Source of the DNA: Himantopus leucocephalus
Taxonomy: Eukaryota; Chordata; Aves; Charadriiformes; Recurvirostridae
Length of the DNA: 64,000 nt
Assembly (NCBI GenBank): GCA_003993805.1
Contig: RSEF01000001.1
Location: 188,184,182-188,248,181 of the forward strand
Direction: 5' to 3'
The notes beneath the pieces are model-generated. The model was not told the DNA's origin. It worked only from the letters and a program-made list of their open reading frames with translations, and did not search any database. Below are positions 37,811 to 50,255 of the stretch, one piece after another; position 1 is the stretch's first letter, and each line of letters begins with the position of its first letter. A program made the translations under genes and the position numbers.

Positions 37811-40051
37811 TTTTAACCCTAAACAACTCGCATACAGTCAATGGTGATATAACATTGCTTAATTATAAGACTAAAAAATCAGGGTTGTTTTTTTTTTTTT
37901 CGGTTGTCCATGCAATTTACTGAGGCTGTTCCTGTATTTCAGTAGGGTTCTGGCCTGCATGATACAAACTAAAAGTTTGGAACTTGACACTTAGTAGCCA
38001 CAAACATTGGTGTGATGGATCTTTGAAACTGTCCTCACTAGTAAAATTTGAGTCCATAAACATTCACCAAAGGTAAATGAAAAAAGGATGCAAACTTTGC
38101 CAAAGTAATAGTACAAGTTGAAGCAAGTATTAATAAGAAATATTTACTTTATTTGTGCCTAACATGTCCAAACCTAAAAAAAGGACCTGTAAGAAAAATG
38201 TGGACAGATTCTTAACTGTTTTGTTACAAACAGAGGCCCTGATGAATGCAAAATAATTCAACACACGTTTCTATGGCCTGCTTTGGAGCAAAGGTCAAGC
38301 ACTAGATTGGTTTATGATTAACTGAGTTATGTGATCCTTCAGAATAGTGTTACCTATTCTCAGGTTCTCTAATCACTCTTAAATAATTTGAAGTTGTCTA
38401 ACATAGATTAGTAACATAAAAGAAAATGAAATGTAAGACTAGAAAATATGGAGGCTGTAACATGAGTAACAACAATCCCTCTTATTTTTAAGTGTCCTGA
38501 AGATATGCCTTTCATCTTCTTTACTGAGAAGACGGTCTGGTCATGGAGTGCTTTGATATAGTCTCCTATCACAGCATCTCAGATTTTAGCCTTTGTTTTT
38601 CATGGCAAATCACTGCATCATTCTAGATCTTATTGTTCTTTGAAAAGTTTAGTAATGATGTTGACCTCTTTTCTATACTGATTTGGGGGTCTAAATAAAG
38701 CTTGAAAAGTGGGATTCCTTTCATCTATGTTTAGTATGAAAGAGTCATCTTTGGTTCCAGTTACTCTCAGAGTGGACACGTGACCACTTTTAGGGCAAGA
38801 TTCAGCTGACGTCTTTTAATATATGTTTTAAAATCATACTCAAAGTACTTATTCATTTCTAATGATTACAAAAGAAGTCTATTACATTATTACATTGGAA
38901 TTGGATGTCTCTACTATTAGGCTGGTCACGTGATTCCCTGCTGCAAGAATTTCCCTGAGTTTGGCTAATATCTCCACAGGTGCTTTGTAAACTGTCTCAT
39001 ATGGAGATAAAGGATATAAACTATGCATGCCAACACCTGAACCTAACCCCTTAAGCACTTGCTGAGTGGATCTGTACTGTGAACTGCATTTTTGGATGAG
39101 ACGTGAACTTGTATTGGGCCTCTTTCACTTCTTGTTCCTCAGTTTCTGCGAAAGGGAGCTGACATATGTAGACTAGGACCTATGAGTGTGCAGCAATGCA
39201 GATGACTGCTCACTATAAACACAACTAAGGAGAATGTCATATAAAGAATTCAGACTCTGATGTACTTCTCGGTTTCCTCAGAATGTGGCAGTGTTTATAC
39301 CATGTTTGCATTTGCTACAGAACATTTCAGGTGAGAGAGGAGAAAGAGTACTTAAATTAGGTCCATCTTTCCCAACAGAAAAGGTTTTTCTACCAATGGC
39401 TTTCTATTAGCAATGTAGCTGCAGTCTCCTAGTGAAGTCTTCTTTAGTGAAATAGTGATTTGCACTGTTGCAGTATTCAGTCCCGTTAGAAACCAAGGTA
39501 AAGCTGTATGGGTGCAGATCATGTTTTAAACCAAGTAAATATACTGTACATTGGTGCAACTATGCCTGTAGAAAAAATCCATAATGTAGACAAGCCTTTT
39601 GACAACATTCTTTTCTTGACCATTTGCTCTATAAAGATAGCGCTCTAAACAAGCCCTTTGGCTCAATAACCATACTCGCAAGGACTAGGGATAGTTGTGT
39701 ACTTGAGTCAATATTCCAGTTTCTGTCCAAGGTTAGGTATATGGATTGTATTATTTTAGATCCAGTAAAATGTACAGCAATCAGCATATAAATGCACAGC
39801 ATACAAAAGATCCAGACTAGTTCAGAGTCTGGGAAAAAAGTTCTAGCTAGTCAAACTAAAGTTTAAAATCGAAATATACGTTTGGAAATGCCTTTTTCTG
39901 TCAAATGAATCTAAATGAAAATAACAACCATTTATAAATATGTAATATAAGTATGCAATATATAGTCAATCATATTTGTTATATGTGGTAAGTCATGACT
40001 CATAACATTATGTGTAGTATATTGCATGTAGTAATATGATATATGTATATG
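37811..40051. other. Unique non-coding sequence
   Basis: No recognised gene or repeat. A weak MIR-like phrase near 39130 was considered and not accepted. Confidence 0.5.
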
Positions 40052-40150
40052 TATATTATATTTAATTTACTTCATAATGTGTANACATTTTAATAATATC
40101 TTTTACTATAATTTGTATTTTATATATTATATTTAATTTACTTCATAATG
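40052..40150 (+). repeat. 28-bp duplication around a single N
   Basis: A 28-bp AT-rich segment at 40052-40079 recurs at 40123-40150, with one N at 40084 between them. An assembly join or a true duplication in AT-rich sequence are both possible. Confidence 0.65.
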
Positions 40151-40857
40151 GGTATTAGATACCATTTCTTTGGAAATGTCAGTTAGCTGATAGCATAAGC
40201 ATTATTTTTGTTATGGAGGTGTGCAAAACACTAGTCACTATTTCTGAGTGATAAAATGAACATATTGAAGATTAATAATAGCTGCCCAAGTGTTAAGTCC
40301 CCCTATTTAACCCATAAAACAAACAAATCTTCAGTAAATTCAACCAAAACATCAAACAAAAGCATTGACCGAAGGCCTAACCATGTAACTGCTGTATACA
40401 GCACACTGAAGTGAAACAGAGGTTGATCAGAGTTTACCAGCCGAACTCTGGGGAGTGAAATGCAAAGGCATCATCTGGAAACTCCTGCAACTGAGAAGTA
40501 GGATTCATTCACTAAGGGTGAGCTCTATGCTGATATGTTTACCTGTTACAGTTCCCAAATTATTTAAAAGCTAGTTTGGGCATGTTGACAGTCTAAAGTA
40601 CTAACTGTAGCATAAATGATCTGAAGAACTTCCTACTTTTTGCCTTATTTTACCTGAAAATGTTTTAAGCCACTTTCCAATCTTGTTGCATAGGTCTATT
40701 ATGATTCTAACTTGCTTGAGGCTTTAAAGATATTCAGGAATAAGCTGATCTGCCTATAGTAGGTCACATGGAGACAGCTCAGAGGTTTACACACCAATAC
40801 CATTTGAACGTGTCTGTTCTTTTCACTGAGGAAATCCGTAGCTGTTCATTTTGAAAT
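40151..40857. other. Unique non-coding sequence
   Basis: Nothing recognised. Confidence 0.45.
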
Positions 40858-40898
40858 TTTCAACTTTCACGTGTTGAAACTTTCAACTTTCACGTGTT
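40858..40898 (+). repeat. Tandem pair of an 18-bp unit containing CACGTG
   Basis: TTTCAACTTTCACGTGTT occurs at 40858-40875 and 40881-40898 (period 23). Each copy has the palindrome CACGTG (40868-40873 and 40891-40896), the canonical E-box bound by several bHLH factors. Regulatory function is unproven. Confidence 0.8.
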
Positions 40899-43360
40899 CT
40901 TCAACCCTGAGGAAGAGCAGCTGCAACATTTTGGTGTCTTAAAGTGATAGGAAGTGTTATGAACCTTATCTCCTATGTGAAAATCCAAGACTGTCAAGAG
41001 TAGCAGTAAGACCTCTGTAGCCAATGAGCTAAAGGTGACCATACATTTCTCAGAGATACATGTATGCTAGCACAGCTTCAGGCAAGGAGTTTCTTACCTC
41101 AGCAAGTATTTTCTCGATTAATCACTTCTAGTTTGTTTCCACTTAGATAGTGCTCTGATTCATATATTGTGAGTGTATGGAAACTCTGGAATCTAAATAT
41201 AATGAAAAGGTAAACATAGACCCTGGATGACCTCAAGAAGGCTGATGGCATATGTAACGCCCAATCTTCTATTATTTGCCTCAAAGTGCACACAGATACT
41301 CACTGGTAGAGGCAGCTGTGATTTACTTGACAGCACTTTCTGTTCTTTTTCCCAGCAATATTCATCAGTCTAGGCAAGATTTCATTAGGAGGGTTTTTCA
41401 CATGAAAAAAATGGTGAAACTCAAGAGAAGTTCAGCCCTACATAATCATTATTTAGAACTGAAAAGGAATTGGAAGGGTAGGTTCTGGTCTTTCTTTCAA
41501 AATCAAGTAAAATATACAATGATTATGAATCTCTTAGACCATGAATGTATATTTTAGTCTCTGAACTGCAGAAGCATGCCAGAGAGAATGTATCAAAAAA
41601 CTAGACTTTACAGTCCTGGGGTTTGACCGTTTGTCTGAGATATGAAAGACACACTGAAGACACACATCCTTATGTGGTTCGACTTGGCCCTTCTGCTTCT
41701 CACTCCAGTCTAAACACAGAGCTAGTGGCAAGTCTTACTTGGATATATTGGTCTCTCTATCTTAGAAGAGTGATCTCTTTGGTACACTGTTTAAAAGCCT
41801 TAATTTTGTTCTAGCACTGAATTAATATTAAACTTGGAAACCTTAAACTTTTTACAAAAAAGATTTTTTTAAAATTTCTGTTCCTATCTTTAAACGTGAA
41901 GCATTATGAGATCAAAATATCCTGTACCCTACGTGTGACCATTCTATTAGTAGAAAAATATGATATGAAGGAACAGAATCTTTCCTGGTGGCAAAGAACA
42001 TTTTCCTATTGTGCCCAAAGTGGACTCTGAAACAACTGACTAAGAAAGAGATGAACCAGTTTGGGGATCTCACTGGCATCTAAGAAATGTGTCAGTAGGT
42101 TATGATATGTGCTCCTTTTATTAACTTAGGGCCCTGATTTTAGTTACTTTTCCTTCTTCCAGGGAAAGACTGATGAGTAATAGTCACAGGAAGTTCTCAT
42201 CACACCAGTGCTTTCTAATATTGAAAAATCTCTAGAAAAAATGGTCTGGGAATCTTAACTTCTGAGAGAGAACTGCCTGCTAGTCCTGTTTATTTTATTT
42301 ACGTTTACATGAAATTACTTTCTTACACAAAGCTAAATATCATTTCAAAGCACCAAGAATGTGTCCTATTCAGTTACAAGCATGCATGAACATGCACAAA
42401 CACACTTATATGGAAACACACTTTTTTTACTGCATAGAACATTGCATAGTGATATGAAAGTTTTTTAGATGCTTAAAAATAAATTATACTGTGATAGGGA
42501 CATCATAGTTATACAGAAATGTAGATGGCCCTTCCTTGCTTCCTCTTGCTCCTCTTATTTTCACATCATGACTAAACTGATTGGCATCGATATTTTTACT
42601 GGCTATCTCTGAAAGCAAAGATGGGATTAATCAAAGTTGGAATCTTTCAAATCTGAGGTCTTACCAAGAGGTCACCAATAGTCTATTCTATTAGATTTGA
42701 CAACACCAAACCTTTGCAACTTTATTCCTAGGAAATCATCAACAGACACTGTAAAGACAATCCATTTAAAGTTTACAGACATATTGATATAAATGAATTC
42801 TATGGCATCCATGTGTAACTAAGTCTGACTCCTGCACTGCTAAATTTATAAGACTTAAGAGGCTAAGCTCTGCTAGTAGGATTGATTGATAAGATTAGAT
42901 AAGATTGTGGCTTTTGGATCTATCAGGGTAATGAGTATAAAAAGTGATGAAACAAAGCTCTTTATAGAAGTTTTTAAGTAATAAGACGGTCAAAACCACG
43001 GGGATCATGTTGATTTCTACCAAAGACATATTACATAACCATTGATATTTCCTAAAAAACAATATGCCATAGACTAATTCTAGCCCAAATGCTTCATTCA
43101 GCATCTTCGTATAGCTCTCATTGCCACTAATTTTCGTATGTTGCTATAGTTACTCATTCTTAATATTTTATTAATTTTTATTGCCTTTGTAAATATCTAC
43201 TCAATCAAACAGATGATACAGAAAACAGTCGCTATTATAAAAGAACATCTTTATGACAATGAAAACGTCAATAGGAAAACCACAGATGAATGAAATGGTA
43301 AAATGGCACTTTCAGTGAAAAGAAGACTCAATTAAAAAACAATGTTAATTCAGTAGCTTG
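40899..43360. other. Unique non-coding sequence
   Basis: Short frames only, no recognised family. Confidence 0.5.
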
Positions 43361-43420
43361 AGAATAGAATAGAATAGAATAGAATAGAATAGAATAGAAT
43401 AGAATAGAATAGAATAGAAG
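43361..43420 (+). repeat. (AGAAT)n microsatellite, 12 units
   Basis: Eleven perfect AGAAT units and a final AGAAG. The complementary strand reads (ATTCT)n, the same motif as the tail of the CR1 at 5459-5980, so it may have grown from an antisense CR1 tail. No CR1 body is visible beside it. Confidence 0.95.
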
Positions 43421-43469
43421 TAGAAATTTCTAGATTTTATAGATATTATTAAAAAAATAATGATTTAAC

Positions 43470-43580
43470 TGTCGCAAAACTTCTTGTGAGGTGAAAAAGG
43501 GTTATAGTCCATATTTTACAGATGGAGAAAATGATGCACAGTAATTTTATATGCCTTCATCTTGATGTGCCAAAACTGAA
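43470..43580 (-). mobile_element. MIR-type SINE relic, antisense
   Basis: ATTTTACAGATGGAGAAAAT at 43512-43531 followed by GATGCACAG (to 43541) corresponds to the antisense MIR core (CCATTTTACAGATGAGGAAACTGAGGCACAG-like). The surroundings are too diverged for firm ends. It is probably ancient. Confidence 0.55.
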
Positions 43581-44206
43581 ACATATTTGCTTTGATTTCA
43601 GAGTTGATGAACACCTACAGCTTTAAGTGAAGTTAATCATGAAACACAGAGTAGTATCTGGAAGTACTAAGAACACACTTTTTAATCAAGATTGAAAGGG
43701 TGATTTTAATTTTTATTTTAAAATGTTTAAACTATTCTTCATCCAATTCTATGTTTCCAAGATTAGATCTTGTAGTGAAAGATGCTTTTTGTCATATTAT
43801 GTTTGGTATTTTATAGTTTCCACTATACTGCCTGGAAGGAACATTCAGCCTGAAAGTCTTTATTTAGTCTTTTGTCAGTCTCTCACTAACAATTTGCTTT
43901 TTATGTCTTCCCTTCTATTATGATTAATAGTTTACATTTGTATTTGGAATGCTTCAAGCTACAGTCATGGCAATCCCTTTCACAATTTCCTTCTGTGTCT
44001 TCTGACACTACATGAATATTTGTGTTTGATCATTTTTTCTTATGGGTATGCAGTGAAGATAGCATGTAGGTGTAGTTTCTCAGTATATTTTATAGTAAAA
44101 GTTTTGCTTCTTTCAGGGGAATGGAAGCCTCTGCCTACATAGTACAATGTACTGGACCCAGTGACTGGAAATACTTTCAGACCTCAGACTTGGGAAATCA
44201 CCCAGG
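43581..44206. other. Unique non-coding sequence
   Basis: Nothing recognised. Confidence 0.45.
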
Positions 44207-44227
44207 AAAAAAAAAAAAAAAAAAAAN
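44207..44227 (+). repeat. A20 homopolymer ending in a single N
   Basis: Twenty As followed by an N at 44227. It resembles the run at 20916-20935 and marks a weak point of the assembly. Confidence 0.85.
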
Positions 44228-45525
44228 AGATTGTCCTTTCCACAGGCTTTTTAGTACTGATCTACGCCATGGGTGTTATGACTGATCTAATCTAATTGGC
44301 CCACCAATCACCAGGCCAACCTTTGACACCAAAACCAGATTTTTTTAGCAATATTTAAACTTTCAGAGCTAAGACTTCTTAATGTAAAACAAGGGTTCTG
44401 AGCAGCTGAGGTACTGGAATAATAATAAAATCCTCCTCTGTAACAATATGTTACATCAGCACAACTCACATATGGCTTCTCTTTTAGAGTTTTCTGATGT
44501 AGCCCGCTGACACTGAAATGTGATCAAATGTTAATAGCTAAAACATATAAAATAGTTCTCTTAATGAAGAAACTTTTAAAAATTAACAAAACTTAAAAAA
44601 ATATTTGTAAAGTAACGATAGCTTTTGAAAAAGGACTTACACTGTTAAAAATATAAAAAGTAGCTTAGAAAAGTCAATTGTTGTACCAAATACCATACAG
44701 AACAGTATCAGTGGCTGTAGTTTTACGGTGCCTCTGAAACATAATACACCTTGAGAACATCCTTAATGGGATGAGTGACTCCCCCTCTGAAATTCCAAAT
44801 AGAAGTCTCAGTGTAGTACAAAATTCTTTTTACCCTGCATGCTGATATCTCTATTTCTAAGGATACACCTGTGACCAGGCTTTTTAAAGCATTTAGAGAC
44901 TAAACCAACTTAAATTCCTTTGCCTAGTCAAAGGCGATAGAGAACTCCTTTGAAGAAATTTCTGAAGAGCAATACAGAGGGCCTTAGAAAGAGGCTGATT
45001 GAGGATTTACTGGGAAAAGGAAATAGATTTGAGTTAGCACAATGCTAGGTACAAGTTAAACTGTCTAATATGGTCCTTTCCTGAAGTTACTGAGGAACAC
45101 ATACAGAGCTTTTCTTGTATGAGATTTCAGAATTTCTAGTAAATAATGTGAAAAAACAAATCTTGTTTCACCTAGGATCAGGAACTCTGAAGGTTTGTCA
45201 TTACAACTGGAAAAAGCAGTTGGGTAAAGAAAGTGGAGCACATGTAAATTCTACGCAAAATATCCTCTTAGGGGCCTAATGTATCTCACCTAATCTACTG
45301 GCACCTTCTCTGTTGTGTCTACTTAAAGACAGATGAATAAATCATCCTGTTATAATGGCAATTTATATTTTTTTCTGTACAGTTAATTTTAGGACAAGTT
45401 GTGTTGTAAAGTGTCTTAGTAGTGATAAATCAGTCTTGCCTGTTGCTCTGCACTAAGACTAGTAATATATGTCAGTATCTGGAAACTTGGATGAAGCTTT
45501 TTAATATTGCCTTCATTTGTTTTAA
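44228..45525. other. Unique non-coding sequence
   Basis: No recognised gene or repeat. Confidence 0.5.
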
Positions 45526-46431
45526 GTTATTGTGGTGGGTTAGCCTTGGCCAGCAGCCCCACCCAACCACTCACTTGGTCCCCCTCCTCAACAGGACAGG
45601 GGGAAATAATAGGAATGACAAAGCTTACGGGTCAAGACAAAAAGGGAGACCACTCACCAGTTACTGTCATGGGCAGAACAGACTCATCTTGGGGAAAATT
45701 AATTTAATTTATTGCCAATTAAAAATAATTTATTGCCAATTAAAAATAGAGTTTCATGGTGAGAAACACAAAGACAAAAATTAAAACAATACTTCCCACT
45801 CTCCCCTTTCGAGGCTCAACTTCACTCCTTCCCTCCCAAGCCCTCTCTCCCTCCAGCCCTCTCCACCTGAGGCTCCATGAGCAGCACAGCAGGGTGGGGA
45901 ATGGCTGTTGGGTTCAGTCCGTAACAGTTCCTCTATGCTGCTCCTTCCTGCTCATACCTTTCTTCTGCTTCAGACTGGGCTCTCCACAGGCTGCAGTTTC
46001 ATTTAGGTAATATCTTCATGCTCTGGTGTGGGGTCCTCCACAGGTTGCAGAGCACATATCTGCTCCAGCATGGTCCTCCACGGCCTGCGGGGGGACAACC
46101 TGCATTACCATGGTCTTCTCTGTGGGCTGCAGGGAAATCTCTGCTCCAGCACTTGGAGCACCTCCTCTTCCTCCTCATTCTCTCACCTTGCTGTCTGCAG
46201 GGCTGTTTTCTCACACTTTCTTCCTCTCTTCCTCACTGCCTGTGTAGTGTTTTTCACTTTCTGAAACACGTTTTTCCAGAAGGGCCACCACCTTGTCTGA
46301 GGTGCTCAGCTCTGTCCTGTGGTGGGTCTGCTGGAGCAGGCTGGAACTGTCCTCACCTCACAGAAACCACCCTTGCAGTGCCCCGCCCCCCCCCGGGCCA
46401 AAGTGTTGTCATTTACTCCCAACACAGTTAC
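45526..46431 (-). mobile_element. Complete avian retroviral solo LTR with target duplication, minus sense
   Basis: The LTR spans 45531-46426 (896 bp), from TGTGGTGGGTTAGCC to CCCAACACA on the plus strand. It is flanked by GTTAT (45526-45530) and GTTAC (46427-46431), a 5-bp target duplication with one mismatch. A 5-bp duplication is usual for ERVL-class insertions, while ERVK elements make 6 bp. The sense is minus, because the AATAAA signals read on that strand. Modules related to GGCTGCAG occur around 45980-46140, about four in number. No internal retroviral genes flank it, so it is a solo LTR left by recombination. It aligns with 10204-11080 in opposite orientation. Confidence 0.9.
45706..45747 (-). 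promoter_or_regulatory. Duplicated LTR polyadenylation-signal segment
   Basis: A 21-bp unit is tandemly repeated at 45706-45726 and 45727-45747. On the minus strand each copy holds GGCAATAAATT, so this LTR carries two AATAAA signals 21 bp apart. The copy at 10.9 kb has only one. Confidence 0.8.
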
Positions 46432-49264
46432 CCAGAGAAACTGCTCAGATAATTTGCTATTGATAATATAATGAACTCAAAGTTGTTGGGATTTTTTTAT
46501 TCCTTTCATGAATTAGCAACAAGTAATAGGTTGAGGTTTCCACTCATCTGTGGTTTGCCATTGCCTAATGTCTAGTTTGTGGTAGGACAGTACTTTAATG
46601 TCACAACTTTTTCCTTGAGCTATGGCTGTGTTGTTATTTATAAAAGATGTCTCTTTTTAAGTCATAAGATACTATTTCTCGTGAGTGATTGGAAGACTTA
46701 AGTGTTTACAACACTAATATTCCTTTCTTCCTCTGAAGTTATGTTAGCAAAGCTAAGAATAATGAATATATATTGCATATATGTAAAAATTCATTACAGT
46801 AAATAACAGATAGTGATAGTAGAGCTGCACAGTTAAATTTTCATTACATTTTCCATTATAAAATCTGTCTTCAGTTGTTTATAGCTTTTCCAAATTTGTA
46901 TAGTTGGAAAAACAGAGAACTCATGCAGAGTGCTCACATGCCCAAAAGCTTGCTATTTTTCTCCCAGTTGTATCAGTTAGTCCAATAAAAACATTACCTC
47001 CCTCTTATAAATACACCTGGTTTGTATTTTTAGACCACTGTCATGGTATACATGACACACACACTCACTCTTCTTTATTTCTTTGACCTATTTCTGTATG
47101 TGGTACAGGACGCAGAAAACCCCTTTCTGGACTGCTCTCTCAGCACAGCACAGAACTGTGCCTTGTGGATGGACTAGCTCTAGCACTGCCCTGTGCTGCC
47201 CAGTGCAAGCGTAACTCACTGAGCAGTACCTGACTCTGGCACAGATCTGCTTTCTGAGCTTGTTAAAGCATTCTCACTATCCCCTATATGGTAATTTTCA
47301 CTTAACAATAGAAAACAGATGTTTTGAATAGATAATGAAATTACAATTCTGAAGTAAATAAGTGAAACATTCTTCAGCTTCAGTGAAGCGAGGTACTGTG
47401 AATGGTTTTATCTCACCTTATGTGAATATCTAAAAGTTAGGATAAGATTCCTTATTTGCTGGCAATATTGCTTCGAAGTATTCCCTGCCCCTGCGGATCC
47501 ACATTTTTTCTGCCTCAATCTGTATTGCACTCTTTACCCCCCTGGTTTACAGAAACATAAAAGCAACTGGATTGAGAAACTGTCTAAGTCAACAAATTGC
47601 CAACAACTTACTTTGGAAATCACAGATAAAGTGTCTGAAATTCAGCTTATTGTTTTAGTTCTACTTTATAGTCAAAAGAAAGAAATAGGCATGCCTGAGA
47701 GGTGATTTATCTCATCTTGAGTCGTCTATTTTTCCTCAGTGGTATAAAGGGATCCAGCTTTAACTTAGACAAGTAACTTTCAGACAACTGAAGCTGGATG
47801 AGATGAATCACATGCTGCATAAACATAGCTGTAAGTATTGAAGATGAATCTGAGCTTTGCTACAGAAACAGTTGGCATACTGCTTACTCATCCTTAATTC
47901 TTTTTGAAATTGATTTGTAAGATCTATTAAAAATCCCACAACAGTTAAAATTTTGGGATGTTGGGAAACCCTATTTGCATGAGTCATAAATTATTATAAG
48001 TTTCTAAGACCTATCTGACTCTCAGTTTTCTTCTTTCTTTTTGAATGGGAAGGGTTTTTTGTTCTGTTACCTGATACGAGTACATGGGGTATGCATGGAT
48101 CAGAGGTTATCTGCTCTCTGTCTTTCCTTCACTACTCTTGCCCTAAGTGCTGAACCCTCCAGTTCAGCTGTTTTACAGTGCTCTATTTCTTATAAGGACA
48201 GCATCCTGTAAAGAAAGGAGGAGATAGTTCTCTCTCCTTGGAAATTTGCATGTGAACGCTAGCTACAAGGCAAGTAAATGCACATTCACCATGAGCACAG
48301 TTCATGGAGCGATGAGGACACAGAGAGCCTCAGAGGGAATGATTGTTTCACAACAAGGAGCTCATGCATTTCAAATTGCTCAGCACCTGGGCTTGAAATG
48401 AGTCCATGCTCCTGTTGCTTAATACTGTTGCACAGTAGTTTTGGCAACAAGACTGACAGCTTGAAGGGTTATTCTCAAAATCATACAGCATGTTAAATTC
48501 TGGTAATGTATTTTTTTCCCTTCCCTGGCAACATTACAAGAAAAAATTGGCCGGATCTTTAGAGATCTGCATCTGGCTGAATGGCAAAGCCTGGCTATCA
48601 ATTTCATCACTATTAATTTATTATTTCCTGGGTTTTGCACTTTACTTAGCCAACATAAAACTTTGGACTCCATTGTTGCCTTAAGAAAATCACTTTTTTC
48701 CCACCTGAGAGATGAATGCATGTGCTCATGATTTTCAGACATTCTCTGGATTAACTTTTGACTGTTTTGGTGGCATTGAAACTCTAAAATTTGTAAAAAT
48801 ATGAAAGCTGGTAGCTCCGTGCATAGCCAGATGCTCTCTGTATGAATGTCCATAGAAGGTCAGACTGAGTGTCTGTTTAGCCCTGTACCTCTTCACTGTA
48901 AATGATTTGTGGTGGATATATCGGGAAAGAATAAGTAACCAAGTAAATGTAGCATTGTTCTGCCCCCATATTCTTTCCTGTCATTAACCTGAGGCCTTCC
49001 TTAACCATTTGATACTGCAGAAGAATGAGTAGAAGTTTTAGGGTGGTAGAGTGAATCAGACAGCTGTGGTGTTAACCAAGAGAGAGTTCCAGCACGAAGT
49101 CTGATCATGAATTCTTGCTTGGAACTGCCATACTACTACACTTGCCATGTTCTTACACTTCTGTGTAGGCATCCACCATTAATTTCTGTCAGAAACAGGT
49201 TACTGGACAAAGTGGACAGTTACTTTGACTGTTAAGGAGCTTTTTAAAAATGTATAAAAAAAAT
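46432..49264. other. Unique non-coding sequence
   Basis: No recognised gene or repeat. The 144-codon minus frame at 48853-48419 has no recognisable domain. Confidence 0.5.
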
Positions 49265-50255
49265 GATAGAATCACAGAACCAGAGAACATCGCAGGCTGG
49301 AAGGTACTTCAGGCAATCTCTAGTTCAACATCAAACCAGCTTCAGCTATGAGATTAGACCAGGTTGCTCAAGTCTTTATCCAACTGGGTGTTGAAAACTT
49401 CCAAGGATGGAAACTGCACAGTGTCTCTGGGAAACTGTCCCACCGCTTCACTGACTGTCCTCACAGTAAAAGGGTTTCTCCTTATAACCAGCATGTCATA
49501 TTCAATTTATGTGCTTTACTCAATTTATGTCTGTTGTTTCTTGTCCTCCCACCCTGCACCACTGTGAAAAAACTGGCTCCACCTTCTTGATGAAGAAGCC
49601 AAACTCACTCCAGTTGATTGATGTTTTCCTTGCCCTTGACAAGGGTGGGGGAAGATGGCAGGGCCAAACTGGCCACAGAACTCTACATGGGGTCTAAGGA
49701 GGACCAAGTAGAGGAGAACAATCACTTCTCTTCACCTACTGGCCATGCTTCTGTTCATAGAGATAAGGTTCTTGTTGACCATCCTGCTGCCAGAGCATGC
49801 TCACATTGAGCTTGCAGTCCACTGAGGGCCCCATGTCCTTTTCACCAGAGCTGCTCTCCAGCCAGTCAGTCCCCAACCTGAAAGGAGTTCTTCCTAGGTG
49901 AAGGACTTTGCATTTGTCCTTATTGATTTTCATAAGGTTGGCCCATTCCTCCAGCCTGTGCCGAGTCCCTCTGTACAGCAGCCCAAGCCTCGAACATATT
50001 GATTGGTCCCTCACAATTTGGTGACATCTGCAAACTCTGTGAGAACACGCTCTTTCATCTCCTGTAGGCCACCGATAAAGATGTTAAATGGGACAGACTG
50101 GAAGATAGACCCAAGCGGTACTCCACTTGCTACCAGCCCCCAGGCAGAGTATAACAAATTAACCACAATGAGAAGAGGCTGCATGCATAAACTAAAGGTG
50201 CCGATTCCATAGGCTTGCCATGCCTTTTGATCAAACATCTGGGAAACCTTCTAAA
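49265..50255 (-). mobile_element. CR1 LINE fragment, antisense, about 1 kb
   Basis: On the minus strand: GVPLGSIF (about 50124-50101), FADVTKL (50034-50014), RLEEWANLMKINKDKCKVLH followed by LGRT, RLGTDWLESS, then a decayed C-terminus. The 3' end is at 49265 (GGTTCTGTGATTCTATC). The catalytic ADD box reads ADV, so the second aspartate is lost; stops and frameshifts also interrupt it. The tail and protein differ from the 25.1 kb copy, so it is another CR1 subfamily. It is inactive. Confidence 0.93.

Noticed and set aside
39100..39180. Possible MIR core (GTTCCTCAGTTTCTGCG)
   Set aside because: Only one short phrase matches and the flanking MIR landmarks are missing.
48419..48853. 144-codon minus-strand frame
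   Set aside because: No recognisable motif, and the plus strand is also open (48490-48684). Likely chance.
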